Under the pieces are notes generated by a model. It was not told where the DNA came from. It did no database searches and saw nothing but the letters and a program-made list of their open reading frames with translations. DNA of 64,000 bases from an uncultured Eubacteriales bacterium (GTDB taxonomy: Bacteria > Bacillota > Clostridia > Oscillospirales > Acutalibacteraceae), in NCBI GenBank assembly GCA_934457415.1, contig CAKSHM010000001.1, positions 252,411 through 316,410 of the forward strand, given 5' to 3'. Shown piece after piece: positions 51,976 to 60,747 of the stretch. Each line of letters opens with the position of its first letter. The stretch's first letter is position 1. The position numbers and the translations under genes were made by a program.

Positions 51976-54297
51976 ATGAGGGAAATTATTTCACTTAACG
52001 GGAGATGGAACTTTTTCAAGGGCGATATTGAAATACCTCGCCCCGTAGATAAAGGAGCAACCCTTATACAATGTAAAAATGAGAGAAAGCACATAGGTCC
52101 TGCCGCTTACTACTATTTTGACAAACCCGACTGCTACTATGCCGAGAGAGAAATGCATAATGAAGGCTGGCGTTTTGTCACAATTCCTCATGACTATATA
52201 CTTCTTCAGGATAATGATAAAGCTCAGAATAACGCACACGGTTATCTAAAGTATGAAAATGCTTGGTACAGAAAAGAGTTTTCACTTGATAAGGAAAAAT
52301 ATGAGGGAAAGCGAATTTTCATTCAGTTTGACGGTGTTGCTACACACTGTGAGATATATCTTAACGGAAGTTTGATGAAACGAAATTTTTCTGCTTATAA
52401 CGGCTTTGAAATAGATATTACCAATAATGTTTATTTTGACAGGCACAATATTATTGCAGTTTATGTAAATACCGAAGAATTTGAGGGATGGTGGTATCAA
52501 GGCGGCGGAATATACAGAGATGTAAGACTTGTGATTACAGATCCCGTTTACATCGCAAGATACGGTGTTTATGCACCGTATGAAAAATTGACTGATAATA
52601 ATTGGAAAATAAACTTTCATACAACTGTTTGCAATAAACAGTATGTTTCCGCTGAAATCACCGTTGTAAACTATTTGATTGACAGTAACGGCGGAGCTGT
52701 TGCTGCTGCCGAAACAACAGCAAGGATCGATGAGTTTTCCGAGAAATGTGTTGAGTCAGAGGCTTTGATAAGCAATCCTAAGCTTTGGAATATTGATACT
52801 CCTAATTTATATACAGTCAAAACCGTTATTTTGAAAGACGGTGAACCAATAGATGAAAATAATATAAAAATCGGTTTTAGAACGTATGAAATATCAGCCG
52901 AAAAAGGATTATTGATTAACGGAGTAAAAACAATAATTAAAGGCGTCAATGCCCATCAGGATTACGGTATGACCGGTATTGCCGTTCCGAAAAATATAAA
53001 CAGATATAAAATCGATTTGCTTAAGGAAATGGGTGCAAACGGTTACCGAACGAGCCATTATGAACAAACTGCCGATATACTTGATGCTTTGGACGAAAAA
53101 GGTTTTATAGTTATTGATGAAACAAGGTGGTTTGAAACTACCGCTGAATCATTTGAATATCTAAAAGATCTTATAATGCGCGACAGAAACCGTCCGTCTG
53201 TATTTTTCTGGTCAACCGGTAATGAAGAACGAACCCATATAACCGATGTAGGCAAAAAAGTTCATCGAGAAATGGTTGAATTCATAAGAAAATTGGATAA
53301 TACACGGTTAATTACTACCTGCGAGGACAAGATACCAACAGAATCAAAGGTTTTTGCGGACTGTGATGTAATTGCGCTTAATTACAACCTTGAAAGCTAC
53401 GACGCGGTACACTCCGCTTATCCCGATAAGGCAATAATGGCTTCGGAATGCTGTGCAACAGGTACTTCAAGAGACTGGTTTTTTCCGACATCTCAAGGTC
53501 TGATTAAAGAAAAAGATGTTGAAACAAACAGTTGGTATCAGGCAAGGGAAAAGACATGGAAGCATTTAATGGAGAGGTCTTATGTTATCGGCGGTTATCA
53601 GTGGGTCGGTTTCGATCATCGCGGCGAATCGGAATGGCCGCGGATTTCTTCGGCATCCGGAGCATTTGATTTGTTTTTACAAAAGAAAAGCGCTTTTTAT
53701 CAGAACAAATCTCATTGGACTGACGAGCCTATCATTCATATTGTTCCTCATTGGAATTTCACAGGTCTTGAAGGAACGCCGATTGATATTGATATTTATA
53801 CAAATTGCGATGAAACTGAGCTTTTTTTAAACGGAAAATCGTTTGGCAAACAAAGCATCGAGAAATACTGTCATGGGCATTATACTGTTGATTATGTTCC
53901 GGGAGAATTAAAGGCGGCAGGGTTTAAAAACGGCAAAAAAGTGTGCGAAGATTTACGCTTAACATCCGGTAAAGCATGTAAACTGCAATTAAAGCTTGAA
54001 AACAGCTTTGAGATTAACGGTGTTGATTTGGCGCTTTTTACATGTTATTGTTTAGATGAAAACGGTATTGTTGTTCCCGATGCTGCCGAATATGTTTATT
54101 TTACTACTGATGAAAATGCTGAAATAATCGGTACAGGCTCCGACGAACGAGACTGTAAATGCGTTTCTGATTCTGAAAGACAAATGTTTGCAGGCAAAAT
54201 TTCTGTTGCGGTAAAGCCTAAATTCGGAGCCGAATCATTCAGCGTTTATGCCGGAAGCAACGCTTGCGGTTATGCTGTTTTTACATTTAAAAAATAA
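51976..54297 (+). CDS. GH2 beta-glycosidase
   Basis: About 773 aa. The start is ATG 51976, with AAGGAG 7 nt upstream; ATG 51970 is only 1 nt from that site. The order is sugar-binding jelly roll, Ig-like domain, TIM barrel, C-terminal beta domains. FFWSTGNEER holds the acid/base E417 and 'IMASECCATGTS' the nucleophile E491. 'GVNAHQDYGMTG' is the GH2 entry block to the barrel. It has no signal peptide and acts in the cytosol on imported oligosaccharides. The specificity (beta-galactosidase, beta-glucuronidase or beta-mannosidase) is open. Confidence 0.92.
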   Translation: MREIISLNGRWNFFKGDIEIPRPVDKGATLIQCKNERKHIGPAAYYYFDKPDCYYAEREMHNEGWRFVTIPHDYILLQDNDKAQNNAHGYLKYENAWYRKEFSLDKEKYEGKRIFIQFDGVATHCEIYLNGSLMKRNFSAYNGFEIDITNNVYFDRHNIIAVYVNTEEFEGWWYQGGGIYRDVRLVITDPVYIARYGVYAPYEKLTDNNWKINFHTTVCNKQYVSAEITVVNYLIDSNGGAVAAAETTARIDEFSEKCVESEALISNPKLWNIDTPNLYTVKTVILKDGEPIDENNIKIGFRTYEISAEKGLLINGVKTIIKGVNAHQDYGMTGIAVPKNINRYKIDLLKEMGANGYRTSHYEQTADILDALDEKGFIVIDETRWFETTAESFEYLKDLIMRDRNRPSVFFWSTGNEERTHITDVGKKVHREMVEFIRKLDNTRLITTCEDKIPTESKVFADCDVIALNYNLESYDAVHSAYPDKAIMASECCATGTSRDWFFPTSQGLIKEKDVETNSWYQAREKTWKHLMERSYVIGGYQWVGFDHRGESEWPRISSASGAFDLFLQKKSAFYQNKSHWTDEPIIHIVPHWNFTGLEGTPIDIDIYTNCDETELFLNGKSFGKQSIEKYCHGHYTVDYVPGELKAAGFKNGKKVCEDLRLTSGKACKLQLKLENSFEINGVDLALFTCYCLDENGIVVPDAAEYVYFTTDENAEIIGTGSDERDCKCVSDSERQMFAGKISVAVKPKFGAESFSVYAGSNACGYAVFTFKK

Positions 54298-54324
54298 AGT
54301 GAAATATAAAGGTGGAAGTTTTAA

Positions 54325-55191
54325 ATGAAAGCTTTTGACCAAAGCAGTACGGTTGTTCACGGCTTGCCTGTCCCGATAGAGGCAGATTACAGAAAGCACA
54401 AAAATGTCGGTTTTTCTGGACTTTATCACTATCATGACTATTATGAGTTGATTTATTGTATCAGCGGAGAGTTTAAAGTTCTTACGTATGAAAAATCTTA
54501 CTGTCTGAAAACCGGAGATATGATTTTCGTCAACACTAATATGCCTCACGGTATTGATTTTTTAACACCTAATTCAGAACAATATTTTATAAAGTTTTCT
54601 CAGTCGGTCTTATTTCCGTACGGAGATAATTCTGTCTGTCGTGCTCACTTTTTGGCTTTGCTTGCCACATTTAAGGATTTGGAATATATTTCTTCCGAGC
54701 AACTTAACGGAATAGATATCGGAACGATTTTTAAAAAGACGGTTGCAAATTTCAAAAGCGAGGAATTCGGTTATGAATTTCTTATGCGAGCGGGAGTTCT
54801 TGAAATAATGACCTATGTTTTCAGAATTTGCGGCAATGATTGCAACAGTGCATTGATTTATACTGATTCTGAATTTCCTACAAAAGAAGTGGAGCAGTAT
54901 ATCAACGAAAATTTTCAAACCCTGACTCTGACAGAAATTGCAAAGCATTTCTCATTCAGCTACAGTTATTTTTCTAAAAAGTTTTTGGCTGCTTTCGGTG
55001 TTCCTTTTAAAAACTATCTCACAAGAATCAGAGTCAATGAATCCATGAGACTTCTCAGCGAATCAAAGCTGAGTATTGCTGAAATTGCTGTTACAGTAGG
55101 TTTTTCTTCCAGCAGTCATTATATTGAATCATTCAGAAAGCAAAAGGCAATGACGCCTGCCAAGTTCAGGCATAATACCAAACAGAGTTAG
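54325..55191 (+). CDS. AraC-family transcriptional regulator
   Basis: 288 aa. An N-terminal cupin-type sensing domain (GLYHYHDYYELIYCISGEF, 'TGDMIFVNTNMPHGI') binds a small ligand, probably a sugar. The C-terminal ~100 residues contain two helix-turn-helix motifs: LTLTEIAKHFSFSYSYFSKK and 'SIAEIAVTVGFSSSSHYIESFRKQ', ending 'TPAKFR'. It probably controls the surrounding catabolic genes in response to their substrate. It is read in the same direction, 27 bp after the GH2 gene. AAGGTGG precedes ATG 54325. Confidence 0.93.
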   Translation: MKAFDQSSTVVHGLPVPIEADYRKHKNVGFSGLYHYHDYYELIYCISGEFKVLTYEKSYCLKTGDMIFVNTNMPHGIDFLTPNSEQYFIKFSQSVLFPYGDNSVCRAHFLALLATFKDLEYISSEQLNGIDIGTIFKKTVANFKSEEFGYEFLMRAGVLEIMTYVFRICGNDCNSALIYTDSEFPTKEVEQYINENFQTLTLTEIAKHFSFSYSYFSKKFLAAFGVPFKNYLTRIRVNESMRLLSESKLSIAEIAVTVGFSSSSHYIESFRKQKAMTPAKFRHNTKQS

Positions 55192-55219
55192 GTTGAAAAC
55201 AGAAAAATCACAAAGATAA

Positions 55220-55615
55220 GGTGAAAAATATATAAATGGAAAGTCGGTCGCTTTTTACGGTTCTTCTATTACCCACGGAGCTTGGGTGACTAGACCGGGT
55301 TCCGCATATATACCGTATATTATTATAACAAGACCGGATTATTGGACTGAACCCGGAAATAATGAAAAACGCAATAAAATTATCTATGATACATATAAGT
55401 ATGCTGAGAGAAACGGTGACAGCAGGGTGTATTTTATTGACGGTAAGACATTGTTCGGCGGCGAATATTACCGTAACTGCACTAAGGATGGTTGCCATCC
55501 AAACGATTTGGGAGCTTACCGTATGGCACAAAAAATAGGACCTGTGGTGGCAAAATCTATCGGCATCGAAAAGAAATTATTGCATGATTGCCAATATAAG
55601 GAGTATTTTAAATGA
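55220..55615 (+). pseudogene. SGNH hydrolase remnant with in-frame internal deletion
   Basis: The frame is open from 55220 to TGA 55613-55615 but has no start codon with a ribosome binding site; GTG 55286 is the first possible start and lies past the active-site serine. The upstream part reads 'VAFYGSSITHGAW', block I of SGNH hydrolases with the catalytic Ser, then 'TRPGSAY' runs directly into PYIIITRPDYW, which in full-length relatives lies about 75 residues further on. Blocks II and III (glycine and asparagine of the oxyanion hole) are therefore missing, while DGCHPND with the catalytic Asp and His remains. Full-length members also carry an N-terminal domain that is absent. The stop overlaps the start of the next gene. 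Confidence 0.75.
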
Positions 55616-56271
55616 GAGATCTTCAGGAAAATGTTATTTCATCCGTAAATCAGAACGATAAGCATTTCTATACTTACGGCAAAGGAAAATTTAAAGTTAT
55701 GTTTGTCGGAAACTCAATTACCAAACATCGTCCCGTATCAGAAAATTGGAACAGAGACTGCGGAATGTGGGCTTCATCACCGGAAAAGGATTATGTTCAT
55801 CAATTGATTAAAACAATGGAAAGGGAATTAAGTCGTAAAATATCTTACAGTATTGTAACCGCAGCGGATTTTGAACGGCAGTTTGATACGGTATCTATCG
55901 ATAGCCTGTATAATGAAGCCAAAAACTATAATCCTGATATTATGATTATGTTTTTCGGCGCAAACGTGCCGAAAGAATATGACGCTTTACCTGATTGTGA
56001 ATTCGGTAGAGCTTATGAAAAACTGCGGAATTATTTAACCGGAGATAATACTCTTGTTTTCCATTCTCAGGGCTTTTATATAAGACCCGTGCTTGATGAA
56101 GAAAAAGAATCGGTTGCGAAAAAATACGGCGACACTTTTATAAATATCGAAAATATCCGCAATCGTGAAGAAACGCACGGACTTGCCAATCACCCAAACG
56201 ATACCGGTATGAAAGAGATAGCAGATACTTTTTGGCAGGCAATTAAACCGAAGATTAAAACAACCGTATGA
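55612..56271 (+). CDS. SGNH/GDSL-type hydrolase
   Basis: 219 aa. VMFVGNSITKHRP carries Ser35 in block I; 'MFFGANVP' gives the oxyanion-hole Asn118; LANHPNDTGM gives His194. The position three residues before the His, usually Asp, is Leu191, so the triad acid may be missing or supplied elsewhere. Members of the family deacetylate glycans; a carbohydrate esterase role fits the locus, but it lacks a signal peptide. It starts with ATGA overlap on the remnant upstream, so it may depend on translation of that remnant. Its last 112 coding bases before the stop region are duplicated at 59337-59448. Confidence 0.85.
   Translation: MRDLQENVISSVNQNDKHFYTYGKGKFKVMFVGNSITKHRPVSENWNRDCGMWASSPEKDYVHQLIKTMERELSRKISYSIVTAADFERQFDTVSIDSLYNEAKNYNPDIMIMFFGANVPKEYDALPDCEFGRAYEKLRNYLTGDNTLVFHSQGFYIRPVLDEEKESVAKKYGDTFINIENIRNREETHGLANHPNDTGMKEIADTFWQAIKPKIKTTV
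56136..56247 (+). repeat. 112-bp direct repeat, copy A (3' end of the SGNH gene)
   Basis: Identical by eye to 59337-59448 over 112 bases, beginning TTTTATAAATATCGAAAATA and ending GGCAGGCAATTAAA. Outside these limits the copies diverge at once. Confidence 0.92.
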
Positions 56272-56288
56272 GATGAGGAATAAAAAGT

Positions 56289-58214
56289 ATGAATAAATTG
56301 TTTAATGACGGCGAATTATCACTCGGTGTAAACTATTGGGCATCAAATGCTGCTACAAGAATGTGGACAGAATGGGATGAAAGCGTAGTAGAAAATGATA
56401 TAAAAAATCTTTCGGCTATCGGATGCGAATATTTGAGAGTTTTTCCGTTATGGTCGGACTTTCAACCCGTAATGGTTTTGCGCTCTAATTGCTTTAAGGG
56501 CGGATATAAAAGAGGGTATGCGTTTATAGGTGAAAAGCCGCTGCCGTATACCGAAGCCGGCAGGGCAGGCGTTGACGAAACAATGATGGAACGCTTTGAA
56601 ACGCTTTGTGATATAGCCGATAAATATAAAATGAAAGTTATAGTACCGCTTATCAACGGTCATATGACCTTCAGAATATATAATCCGCCTGCGGTTGACG
56701 GTCTTGATCATTTTACTGATCCGGAATCTTTAATGTGGCAGGGAAAATTTGTTCATTATTTTGTAAAGCGTATGAAAGACCATCCGGCAATTTGCGCTTG
56801 GGAAATAGGTAATGAAAGCAACTGCCTTTCGGCTGCCGATGACAGAACAACCGCTTGGTCGTGGTCTGCATTTATTACCGACGCTATTCGTGCCGAGGAT
56901 AATACCAGACCCGTTTGTTCGGGAATGCACAGTCTGGCTCTTAATTATTCCCGTAAAGACAGTTGGACCTTTGAAGATCAGGCAGAGCTTTGCGATGTAC
57001 TTACTTCACACCCGTATCCAATGTGGAGATCATATGTGAACTGTGATCGTCCTAACACACTGCGCTGGACTCTTTTAACACCTGTGGAGAATCAATTGTT
57101 TGCGGATGTTTCAAATTCAGAAGCATTTGTCGAAGAGGTCGGAACACTCAGAAGAACATTTTCTACTTTTGAGGCGCTCGGGGATAATTTGCATAATGTT
57201 TTATGGCTGCTTTGGGGTAAAAACGCAAGGGCACTGCTTTGGTGGTGCGCGTTTGATCAGACAAAAATGGAATTCCCTCCTTATGATTGGGATGAGGCAG
57301 GTATGGAGCATGGCATTATGACTGCAGACTATAAGGTCAATCCGACAGGGCGTGCGATATCTGATTTTGCTGCATTTAAAAACAGCTGTCCGATAAAATC
57401 ATTACCTGAGCCTAAAGAAAAGGCGGTATGCATACTTGGACGCGACTGTAAGCTTTATGAGCTTTCACATAGTGCAGGCGTATTGGCGGCTCAAGCGGGA
57501 CTGCCGATCAAATTCACATACTGTGAGTCGGATATACCGGATTCAAAGGTGTATCTGATACCGTCTGCCATAAGAAAAGGCGGATTAAACCGTGCGGCAT
57601 ATAAAAAGCTTGCCGAAAGGGTTGAAAACGGAGCAACGGTATATATGTCATTCAGCTACAACACCTGTATACCGCTTATGGAAGAATTCTTCGGACTTGA
57701 AATTGAGAGCCGTGAGCAAATCAGCGGCGCTTCAAGCATCAATATACAGGGTATTCCTGAAATTAAGGTTAATACAAAGTACAAATTTACAATAAAATCC
57801 CATGGTGCCGTGCCGATTGATTCGGAGGGTTTTGTTTGGGAATTCAAACGCGGTAAAGGCAGAGTAATAACTGTTGCAGTACCGTTTGAAATGCTTATGC
57901 TTGAAAGTAAGGGCAGTTATCAAAAATATCCGGCATTTGAACTTTATCGAATGATTGGCAAGGATATAGTTGAAAAGAATATTCTTTGCAGTACTGACAG
58001 TGAAGTTATAATTACGGAGCATCCGGAAAACGAAAATACGGTTTATGCTATTGTTTGTAATTGCTCACCTGATAAAAAGCAGGTGAAACCGATCGTTAAG
58101 AGTGGTTGGAAAATTGATAAAATATATTCTGATTTTGCTGAGGTTAAAGAAGAAAACGGCGTAATAAATATGCCGAATAACAGCGGCGCACTTTTGGTTT
58201 TGAAAGCTGATTGA
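56289..58214 (+). CDS. GH5-like glycoside hydrolase
   Basis: 641 aa. An N-terminal (beta/alpha)8 barrel of clan GH-A type: 'ICAWEIGNESN' with acid/base E176 and EAFVEEVGTL with the nucleophile at E282/E283; 'RVFPLWSDFQP' and 'VIVPLINGHM' are barrel strands. The C-terminal ~250 residues resemble the domain that follows the barrel in beta-galactosidase-like and mannanase-like enzymes (a glutamine amidotransferase-like Rossmann part, then a beta domain). It has no signal peptide, so it works on short imported glycans. A beta-mannosidase or beta-galactosidase activity is possible. GAGGAA precedes ATG 56289. Confidence 0.8.
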   Translation: MNKLFNDGELSLGVNYWASNAATRMWTEWDESVVENDIKNLSAIGCEYLRVFPLWSDFQPVMVLRSNCFKGGYKRGYAFIGEKPLPYTEAGRAGVDETMMERFETLCDIADKYKMKVIVPLINGHMTFRIYNPPAVDGLDHFTDPESLMWQGKFVHYFVKRMKDHPAICAWEIGNESNCLSAADDRTTAWSWSAFITDAIRAEDNTRPVCSGMHSLALNYSRKDSWTFEDQAELCDVLTSHPYPMWRSYVNCDRPNTLRWTLLTPVENQLFADVSNSEAFVEEVGTLRRTFSTFEALGDNLHNVLWLLWGKNARALLWWCAFDQTKMEFPPYDWDEAGMEHGIMTADYKVNPTGRAISDFAAFKNSCPIKSLPEPKEKAVCILGRDCKLYELSHSAGVLAAQAGLPIKFTYCESDIPDSKVYLIPSAIRKGGLNRAAYKKLAERVENGATVYMSFSYNTCIPLMEEFFGLEIESREQISGASSINIQGIPEIKVNTKYKFTIKSHGAVPIDSEGFVWEFKRGKGRVITVAVPFEMLMLESKGSYQKYPAFELYRMIGKDIVEKNILCSTDSEVIITEHPENENTVYAIVCNCSPDKKQVKPIVKSGWKIDKIYSDFAEVKEENGVINMPNNSGALLVLKAD

Positions 58215-58215
58215 T

Positions 58216-59175
58216 ATGATTAAAATTGTAAAAGAAAACCGAGTTTCGAGAACATACAGAGGCGGAACTAACATTGACAGATTTTTCGGCAAGGAAAACC
58301 CTAAAAACTCATATTATCCGGAAGATTGGACAGCTTCGGTTACTTCTGCATATAACAGCACAAACGGGAAAACCGAGGGTCTTGGCATCACTTGTGACGG
58401 TGAAAAAATCACGGATTTGGTAGCAGGCGACAACTTCTCAATTCTTGTAAAATTACTTGATTCGGCAGAAAGACTTGTAATTCAGGCGCACCCAACAGTC
58501 CCGTTTGCAAAGCGATTTTTAAACAGCAACTACGGCAAAACTGAATGCTGGTATTTTCTTGATTGTGCCGATGGAGCTTGCGTTTATATCGGTTTTAAAG
58601 AAGGAGTTTGCAGAAAAGACTGGGAAAATTCATTTTATAATAATGATTCCGAAAAAATGCTCTCAATGCTGCACAGGCTGCCGGTTAAAAAAGGTGATTT
58701 TGTATTTGTAGACGGCGGCGTTCCGCACGCCATAGGTGCAGGTTGCTTTATGATCGAGTTGCAGGAACCGAGCGACCTGATGGTTGTTAACGAAAGATTT
58801 ACTCCGTCAGGCCGAGAAATACCGGAGCAGCGCCTTCATATGGGACTCGGATACGAAAAAATGTTTGATGTATACGATTATACAGGCTATTCGTTTGAGG
58901 AATTGAAAAAGAAATACTGCCCCGAAAAGAAAAAGCTTGCCGAAAACCTGTATCAGATATTAGGCAGTGATTTGACTGATAAATTCAGTATGTATTTATT
59001 AAAGCACAATGCATTGCTTAATACAAATACAAAATACCGCATTGCTATTGCAGTATCAGGCAGCGGAACTGTCAATGGAGTACATGTTAAAAAAGGCAAT
59101 CGTATTTTTATAAAAGATGAAAAAAGCATATCCTTAAACGGAACTCAGGATTTTGAAATAGTAATATGTGAATAA
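58216..59175 (+). CDS. manA: Mannose-6-phosphate isomerase, class I
   Basis: 319 aa zinc enzyme that interconverts mannose-6-phosphate and fructose-6-phosphate, feeding mannose into glycolysis. The zinc ligands are visible: Q90 and H92 in VIQAHPT, E110 in YGKTECWY, and H171 in GGVPHAIGAG. It has the two-cupin layout and length of short Firmicutes ManA proteins. It begins 1 bp after the GH5-like stop, so it is in the same operon. Its presence is the best evidence that the island degrades mannose-containing material. Confidence 0.93.
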   Translation: MIKIVKENRVSRTYRGGTNIDRFFGKENPKNSYYPEDWTASVTSAYNSTNGKTEGLGITCDGEKITDLVAGDNFSILVKLLDSAERLVIQAHPTVPFAKRFLNSNYGKTECWYFLDCADGACVYIGFKEGVCRKDWENSFYNNDSEKMLSMLHRLPVKKGDFVFVDGGVPHAIGAGCFMIELQEPSDLMVVNERFTPSGREIPEQRLHMGLGYEKMFDVYDYTGYSFEELKKKYCPEKKKLAENLYQILGSDLTDKFSMYLLKHNALLNTNTKYRIAIAVSGSGTVNGVHVKKGNRIFIKDEKSISLNGTQDFEIVICE

Positions 59176-59204
59176 AAAAATGATTATGAACGGTTTTGAT
59201 TAAC

Positions 59205-59463
59205 GATTGGGACAAAATGCAGCAACCGCGGCGGACTTGAAACTAATAATAAAAAACGCTATTTCAAAGCGAAGGAATATAAATCCGATATTATGGTTAT
59301 GTTTTCGGTGCGAACGTGCTGAAAGAAAGCGATACATTTTATAAATATCGAAAATATCCGCAATCGTGAAGAAACGCACGGACTTGCCAATCACCCAAAC
59401 GATACCGGTATGAAAGAGATAGCAGATACTTTTTGGCAGGCAATTAAAACAAAACTAATGTAA
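59205..59463 (+). pseudogene. SGNH hydrolase pseudogene with repaired-looking 3' end
   Basis: Fragments of the intact SGNH gene can be followed in order: GCAACCGCGGCGGACTTGAA (about 59220-59239) matches the VTAADFE codons, AATCCGATATTATGGTTATG (about 59282-59301) matches NPDIM(I/V)M, and a run of T is one base shorter than in the intact gene, causing a frameshift before 'GANV'. After 'AAAGAAAGCGATAC' about 60 codons are missing, and the sequence continues with the 112-bp block identical to the intact gene. The frame ends QAIKTKLM-stop. The upstream part is diverged whereas the end is identical. Confidence 0.78.
59337..59448 (+). repeat. 112-bp direct repeat, copy B
   Basis: Second copy of 56136-56247, lying inside the SGNH pseudogene and ending exactly where the beta-helix frame begins. 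Confidence 0.92.
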
Positions 59464-60563
59464 GAGAAACAGGCACAATAATTATAAAATGTTTTGCTGA
59501 GTATATAGAGAAAAAAATAAAAGCAACACCTGACGGCGGTATTTGCAGTATTCCAAAAGGCGAATACTATATTGAGCGGTACATAAATGTTGTAAACCGA
59601 AAAAACATTGTAATAAACGGAAACGGTTCTGTTATAGTAAGTCACTATAATAACGGCAGCAGCGATAAGCTGACCTGCGATGTTTTTCATATTACGAATT
59701 GTAAGGGAATAAAGCTTTGTAATTTCGTACTGGAAACCGATACGCCGGTTAATATAACCGGCACGGTTAAAAGTGTAAACAAAAATGAAAATTCATATTT
59801 ACTGTCCGTTTTGCCGAGGTCAACGAATTTGTCGCTTAATAATTTTAATGTTGTTTTACCGGAAAATTCCAAAAGATTTATGTCGGGTAATTGCGACGGA
59901 ATACATATAACAGGTCTTTGCGGTAAACTTACGATGAAAAACTGTGATTTTTCGGGTCTCGGAGATGACGCGCTTAATATACATTCGATTGCCGCAACCG
60001 TAACAGGTTTAGACTATAAAAACGGGATATTAAAATGTAATTACAGTAAAAAGAGACCCGACGTTATTCTGCCGCCTGACTGGTGTCAAAAGGGAGATAC
60101 ATTAACGGTTTTAAATTCCGCTGATTGTACAATGTCGGGACAAATCAAGGTGAATTATTTTAAAAAAGACAGAATTTCTTCTTCTGCTGTTTTAGCTGCA
60201 CAGGATGTAAGGCTTTGGTATGAGGTTGGTCCTATAAAAAATATGCAAATCTCAAACAACACATTCAGAAAATGTGCTTTTTCAGGCAATGAAACAGAAA
60301 ATAGCGTTATAACAGTAAAAAACAGCCACGGAAAAATTGATGATATTTCATTCGGAGTACATGAAAATATCTTTGTTTCGAATAATACCTTTTACGGTAA
60401 AAAAGGAAAGCTTATTTCGATAATGTCTTGCGATAATCTTAATATCGAAAACAATACTTTCGCGAATTGCGGTAAAACAGAGCCATTAAATGCGGTTGAA
60501 GCAATTAAGTGCACTGATACAGTTGAACAAAACAATGAATTTACGGAGGAAAAAAATGATTGA
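59448..60563 (+). pseudogene. Right-handed beta-helix protein gene lacking its start
   Basis: The frame is open from 59448 (just after TAA 59445-59447) to TGA 60561-60563, about 371 codons, but the first ATG, GTG or TTG in frame is TTG 59811, well inside the fold. The part before it is clearly coding: 'PDGGICSIPKGEYYI' resembles the 'GG.V.iPpGtY.i' opening of pectate-lyase-like beta-helix proteins, followed by repeated coils (NIVINGNGSVIV, 'NCKGIKLCNF', LTMKNCDFSGLGDDALNIHS, 'NNTF' turns). GDDALNIHS is the conserved family block near the active site. The normal N-terminus is missing and is replaced by the SGNH duplicate. Without a start it is probably silent, unless a non-standard start is used. 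Confidence 0.72.
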
Positions 60564-60597
60564 TTTATTTAAAAAAGAAGAATATAATGAAGAATAA
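60556..60597 (+). pseudogene. 13-codon reading frame with strong ribosome binding site
   Basis: GGAGG at 60546-60550 precedes ATG 60556, which overlaps the stop of the beta-helix frame; the frame reads MIDLFKKEEYNEE and stops at 60595-60597. The spacing and overlap are those of a normal operon gene, but the frame is far too short. It looks like the preserved start of a lost gene. Confidence 0.45.
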
Positions 60598-60600
60598 ATA

Positions 60601-60707
60601 ATGCACCGCAGTAAAGGCAATCCGATAATTACTGCGACGAATGTATAGGCTTGGCGGAAGGCAGTCTCAGTGAGCTGCTTAAAGAGCTTAGAAACAGCAA
60701 CAGATAA
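60601..60707 (+). pseudogene. GH130 remnant reduced to its two ends
   Basis: MHRSKGNPIIT at 60601-60633 matches 'LHRNPENPIIT' at the start of the intact GH130 gene, and the sequence then jumps to 'CDECIGLAEGSLSELLKEL' and a stop at 60705-60707, which matches the end of that gene. About 900 bp of the middle are absent, and the two parts are out of frame. The C-terminal part shares 44 of 45 bases with 51891-51935. Confidence 0.8.
60632..60676 (+). repeat. 45-bp repeat of the GH130 3' end
   Basis: Matches 51891-51935 with a single difference (G at 60664 against C at 51923). Confidence 0.9.
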
Positions 60708-60747
60708 TTTATTATGATTTAATAATTTTTCCTTATGAGGTGTTTTT

